34,818 bases of DNA, taken from positions 1 to 34,818 of the forward strand of contig CAAGKZ010000022.1 in assembly GCA_900770665.1 (NCBI GenBank). Direction: 5' to 3'. Positions 33,537 to 34,818 of the stretch are shown here, piece by piece (the stretch's first letter is position 1; each line of letters opens with the position of its first letter). Origin of the DNA: Bacteroidaceae bacterium (lineage in GTDB: Bacteria > Bacteroidota > Bacteroidia > Bacteroidales > Bacteroidaceae). The notes below the pieces were generated by a model. It made no database searches. It was not told where the DNA came from and saw only the letters and a list, made by a program, of their open reading frames with translations. The position numbers were made by a program, and so were the translations under genes.

Positions 33537-33843
33537 CCTAAATGACTGTTTACAAAATCGAGCGTAACGCAGCAGATGCCTTTTCACCTTATTTTTATAT
33601 AAAGTTCAATAAAAAGTGCAGATGCAAGGCTTGCGAAGATTTTGAAAACAGGAGTTTAGTGGACCTAAATGACTGTTTACAAAATCAAGCATAACGCAGC
33701 AGAAGCCTTTTCTTTGCCTTATTAAAGTTCAATAAAAAGTGCAGATGCAAGGCTTGCGAAGATTTTGGAAACAGGAGTTTAGTCGGCCTAAATGACTGTT
33801 TACAAAACCGAGCGTAACGTAGCAGATGCCTTTTTAGTGGACT
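33537..33843. repeat. Tandem repeat of about 125 bases, 2.4 copies
   Basis: Units start at 33537, 33664 and 33787 with CCTAAATGACTGTTTACAAA; spacing is 127 then 123 bases, and the third copy is cut after about 57 bases. Shared words include GCAGCAGA(T/A)GCC, AAAGTTCAATAAAAAGTGC, GCAAGGCTTGCGAAG and ACAGGAGTTTAGT. It ends three bases from the serS stop codon. No ORF or dyad explains it; the role is unknown. Confidence 0.85.
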
Positions 33844-33846
33844 TTA

Positions 33847-34818
33847 TTAATCAATTATTTCAAACCCACAATATGGAACCAACGCCTTTGGAATACGTAT
33901 ACCCTCGGGTGTCTGGTTGTTCTCAAGGAGAGCAGCAACTATACGTGGGAGTGCAAGTGCAGAACCGTTGAGTGTGTGGCAAAGTTCGGTCTTCTTGTCG
34001 GCATTGCGATAGCGGCACTTCAGGCGGTTTGCCTGGTAGCTGTCGAAGTTAGAGACAGAAGAAACCTCAAGCCAACGCTGCTGAGCCTCGGAATACACCT
34101 CGAAGTCGAAACAGAGAGCAGCAGTGAAACTCATATCGCCACCGCAAAGACGGAGGATGCGGTATGGGAGTTCAAGCTTCTTCAAGAGACCCTCTACATG
34201 CTCAAGCATCTCCTTGTGTGACTCCTTGCTGTGCTCGGGAGTATCAATGCGTACAATCTCAACCTTTGAGAACTCATGCAAGCGGTTCAATCCACGTACA
34301 TCCTTACCGTATGAACCGGCCTCGCGACGGAAACACTGTGTGTATGCGCAGTTCTTGATAGGGAGCTGCTTCTCATCAAGGATAACGTCGCGATAGATAT
34401 TTGTCACGGGCACCTCGGCGGTGGGGATGAGGTAGAGGTCATCGGCGGTGCAATGATACATCTGACCCTCCTTGTCGGGGAGCTGTCCTGTACCGTAGCC
34501 CGATGCAGCATTCACAACTGTTGGGGGCATAATCTCAACATATCCGGCCTTGCGAGCCTCGTCGAGGAAGAAGTTGATGAGTGCACGCTGCAACTGGGCA
34601 CCCTTACCTTTGTACACAGGGAAACCGGCACCTGTAATTTTGACACCAAGGTCAAAGTCAATAAGGTCATACTTTTTTGCGAGTTCCCAGTGTGGGAGAG
34701 CATTCTCGGGGAGAACAGTCTCTGTGCCACCGGTCTTCTCAACCACATTATCCTCGGCAACAGCACCCTCGGGCACCTCGTCGTATGGGATATTGGGGAT
34801 TGTATAGAGCACCTGCTG
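33847..34818 (-). CDS. serS: Serine-tRNA ligase (3' part; start outside the window)
   Basis: 323 residues are visible; the N-terminal coiled-coil arm (about 100 residues) lies beyond the right edge. Class II signatures: GFPVYKGKGAQLQRALINFF (motif 1 region), TQCFRREAGSYGKDVRGLNRLHEFSKVE (motif 2), LEVSSVSNFDSYQANR and NGSALALPRIVAALLENNQ (motif 3). It charges tRNA-Ser with serine. The frame is open to the last base of the window. Its 3' end abuts the tandem repeat and no terminator is seen there. Confidence 0.96.
   Translation of the reverse strand, partial: QQVLYTIPNIPYDEVPEGAVAEDNVVEKTGGTETVLPENALPHWELAKKYDLIDFDLGVKITGAGFPVYKGKGAQLQRALINFFLDEARKAGYVEIMPPTVVNAASGYGTGQLPDKEGQMYHCTADDLYLIPTAEVPVTNIYRDVILDEKQLPIKNCAYTQCFRREAGSYGKDVRGLNRLHEFSKVEIVRIDTPEHSKESHKEMLEHVEGLLKKLELPYRILRLCGGDMSFTAALCFDFEVYSEAQQRWLEVSSVSNFDSYQANRLKCRYRNADKKTELCHTLNGSALALPRIVAALLENNQTPEGIRIPKALVPYCGFEIID

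Noticed and set aside
33537..33843. CRISPR array
   Set aside because: Repeat units are about 125 bases and contiguous, with no short repeats separated by unique spacers, and there are no cas genes.

Overview
The window is chromosomal DNA of a Bacteroidales bacterium, probably a gut anaerobe. Evidence: many Bacteroidetes-type promoters (TAnnTTTG at -7, several with TTTG exactly 19 bases upstream), a short primary sigma factor without region 1.1, the fused PyrK-like/GltD-like NADPH oxidoreductase typical of Bacteroides relatives, a DUF5686 outer-membrane protein, and a RelA/SpoT protein next to many small lipoproteins. I cannot fix the genus. Most genes are core metabolism or information processing. 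There is no prophage, CRISPR array, tRNA gene or transposase gene.

Layout, left to right. 1-476: a strong promoter firing leftward out of the window, plus a candidate promoter for the first gene. 477-4887: DUF5686 outer-membrane protein, convergent with a clostripain-like lipoprotein and a small secreted protein. 4858-6642: rpoD (leftward) and RNase P RNA (rightward), with a 495-base regulatory spacer between them. 6692-10890: an [FeFe]-hydrogenase locus, with hydE and hydG leftward and the hydrogenase rightward; hydF is not in the window. 10977-14547: PhoH ATPase, PurC, MenG and AroE on the + strand, separated by dispersed 'TGTCAT...ATGACA' repeats. 14599-18540: two tandem paralogous small lipoproteins, a transglutaminase-like lipoprotein and a SpoT-like enzyme, all leftward. 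18766-20426: pheS and a histidine phosphatase. 20445-21806: a small secreted protein, a DUF2062 membrane protein and a strongly structured leftward RNA with its own promoter and terminator. 21857-25039: endonuclease III, an AT-rich membrane acyltransferase and phosphoglycerate kinase. 25045-27779: a four-helix-bundle protein flanked by inverted G/A-rich repeats, then a TPR protein broken by one in-frame TGA. 27957-29392: uridine kinase and a lytic transglycosylase. 29409-33184: a WG-repeat lipoprotein behind the fused oxidoreductase. 33185-34818: a repeat-rich spacer and the 3' part of serS.

How the genes fit together: the hydrogenase with HydE/HydG points to fermentative H2 metabolism, and the fused NADPH oxidoreductase to ferredoxin/NAD(P)H balancing; MenG makes menaquinone for anaerobic respiration. 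AroE, PurC, Udk and Pgk are housekeeping. Several lipoproteins (clostripain-like, transglutaminase-like, WG-repeat, two tiny paralogs) are envelope functions of unknown target.

The most interesting signals are the structured RNA upstream of the DUF2062 gene, the repeat-bracketed four-helix-bundle gene (with the same repeat words supplying the end of hydE), the 125-base tandem repeats next to serS, and the inverted repeats built around the rnpB and phoH promoters.
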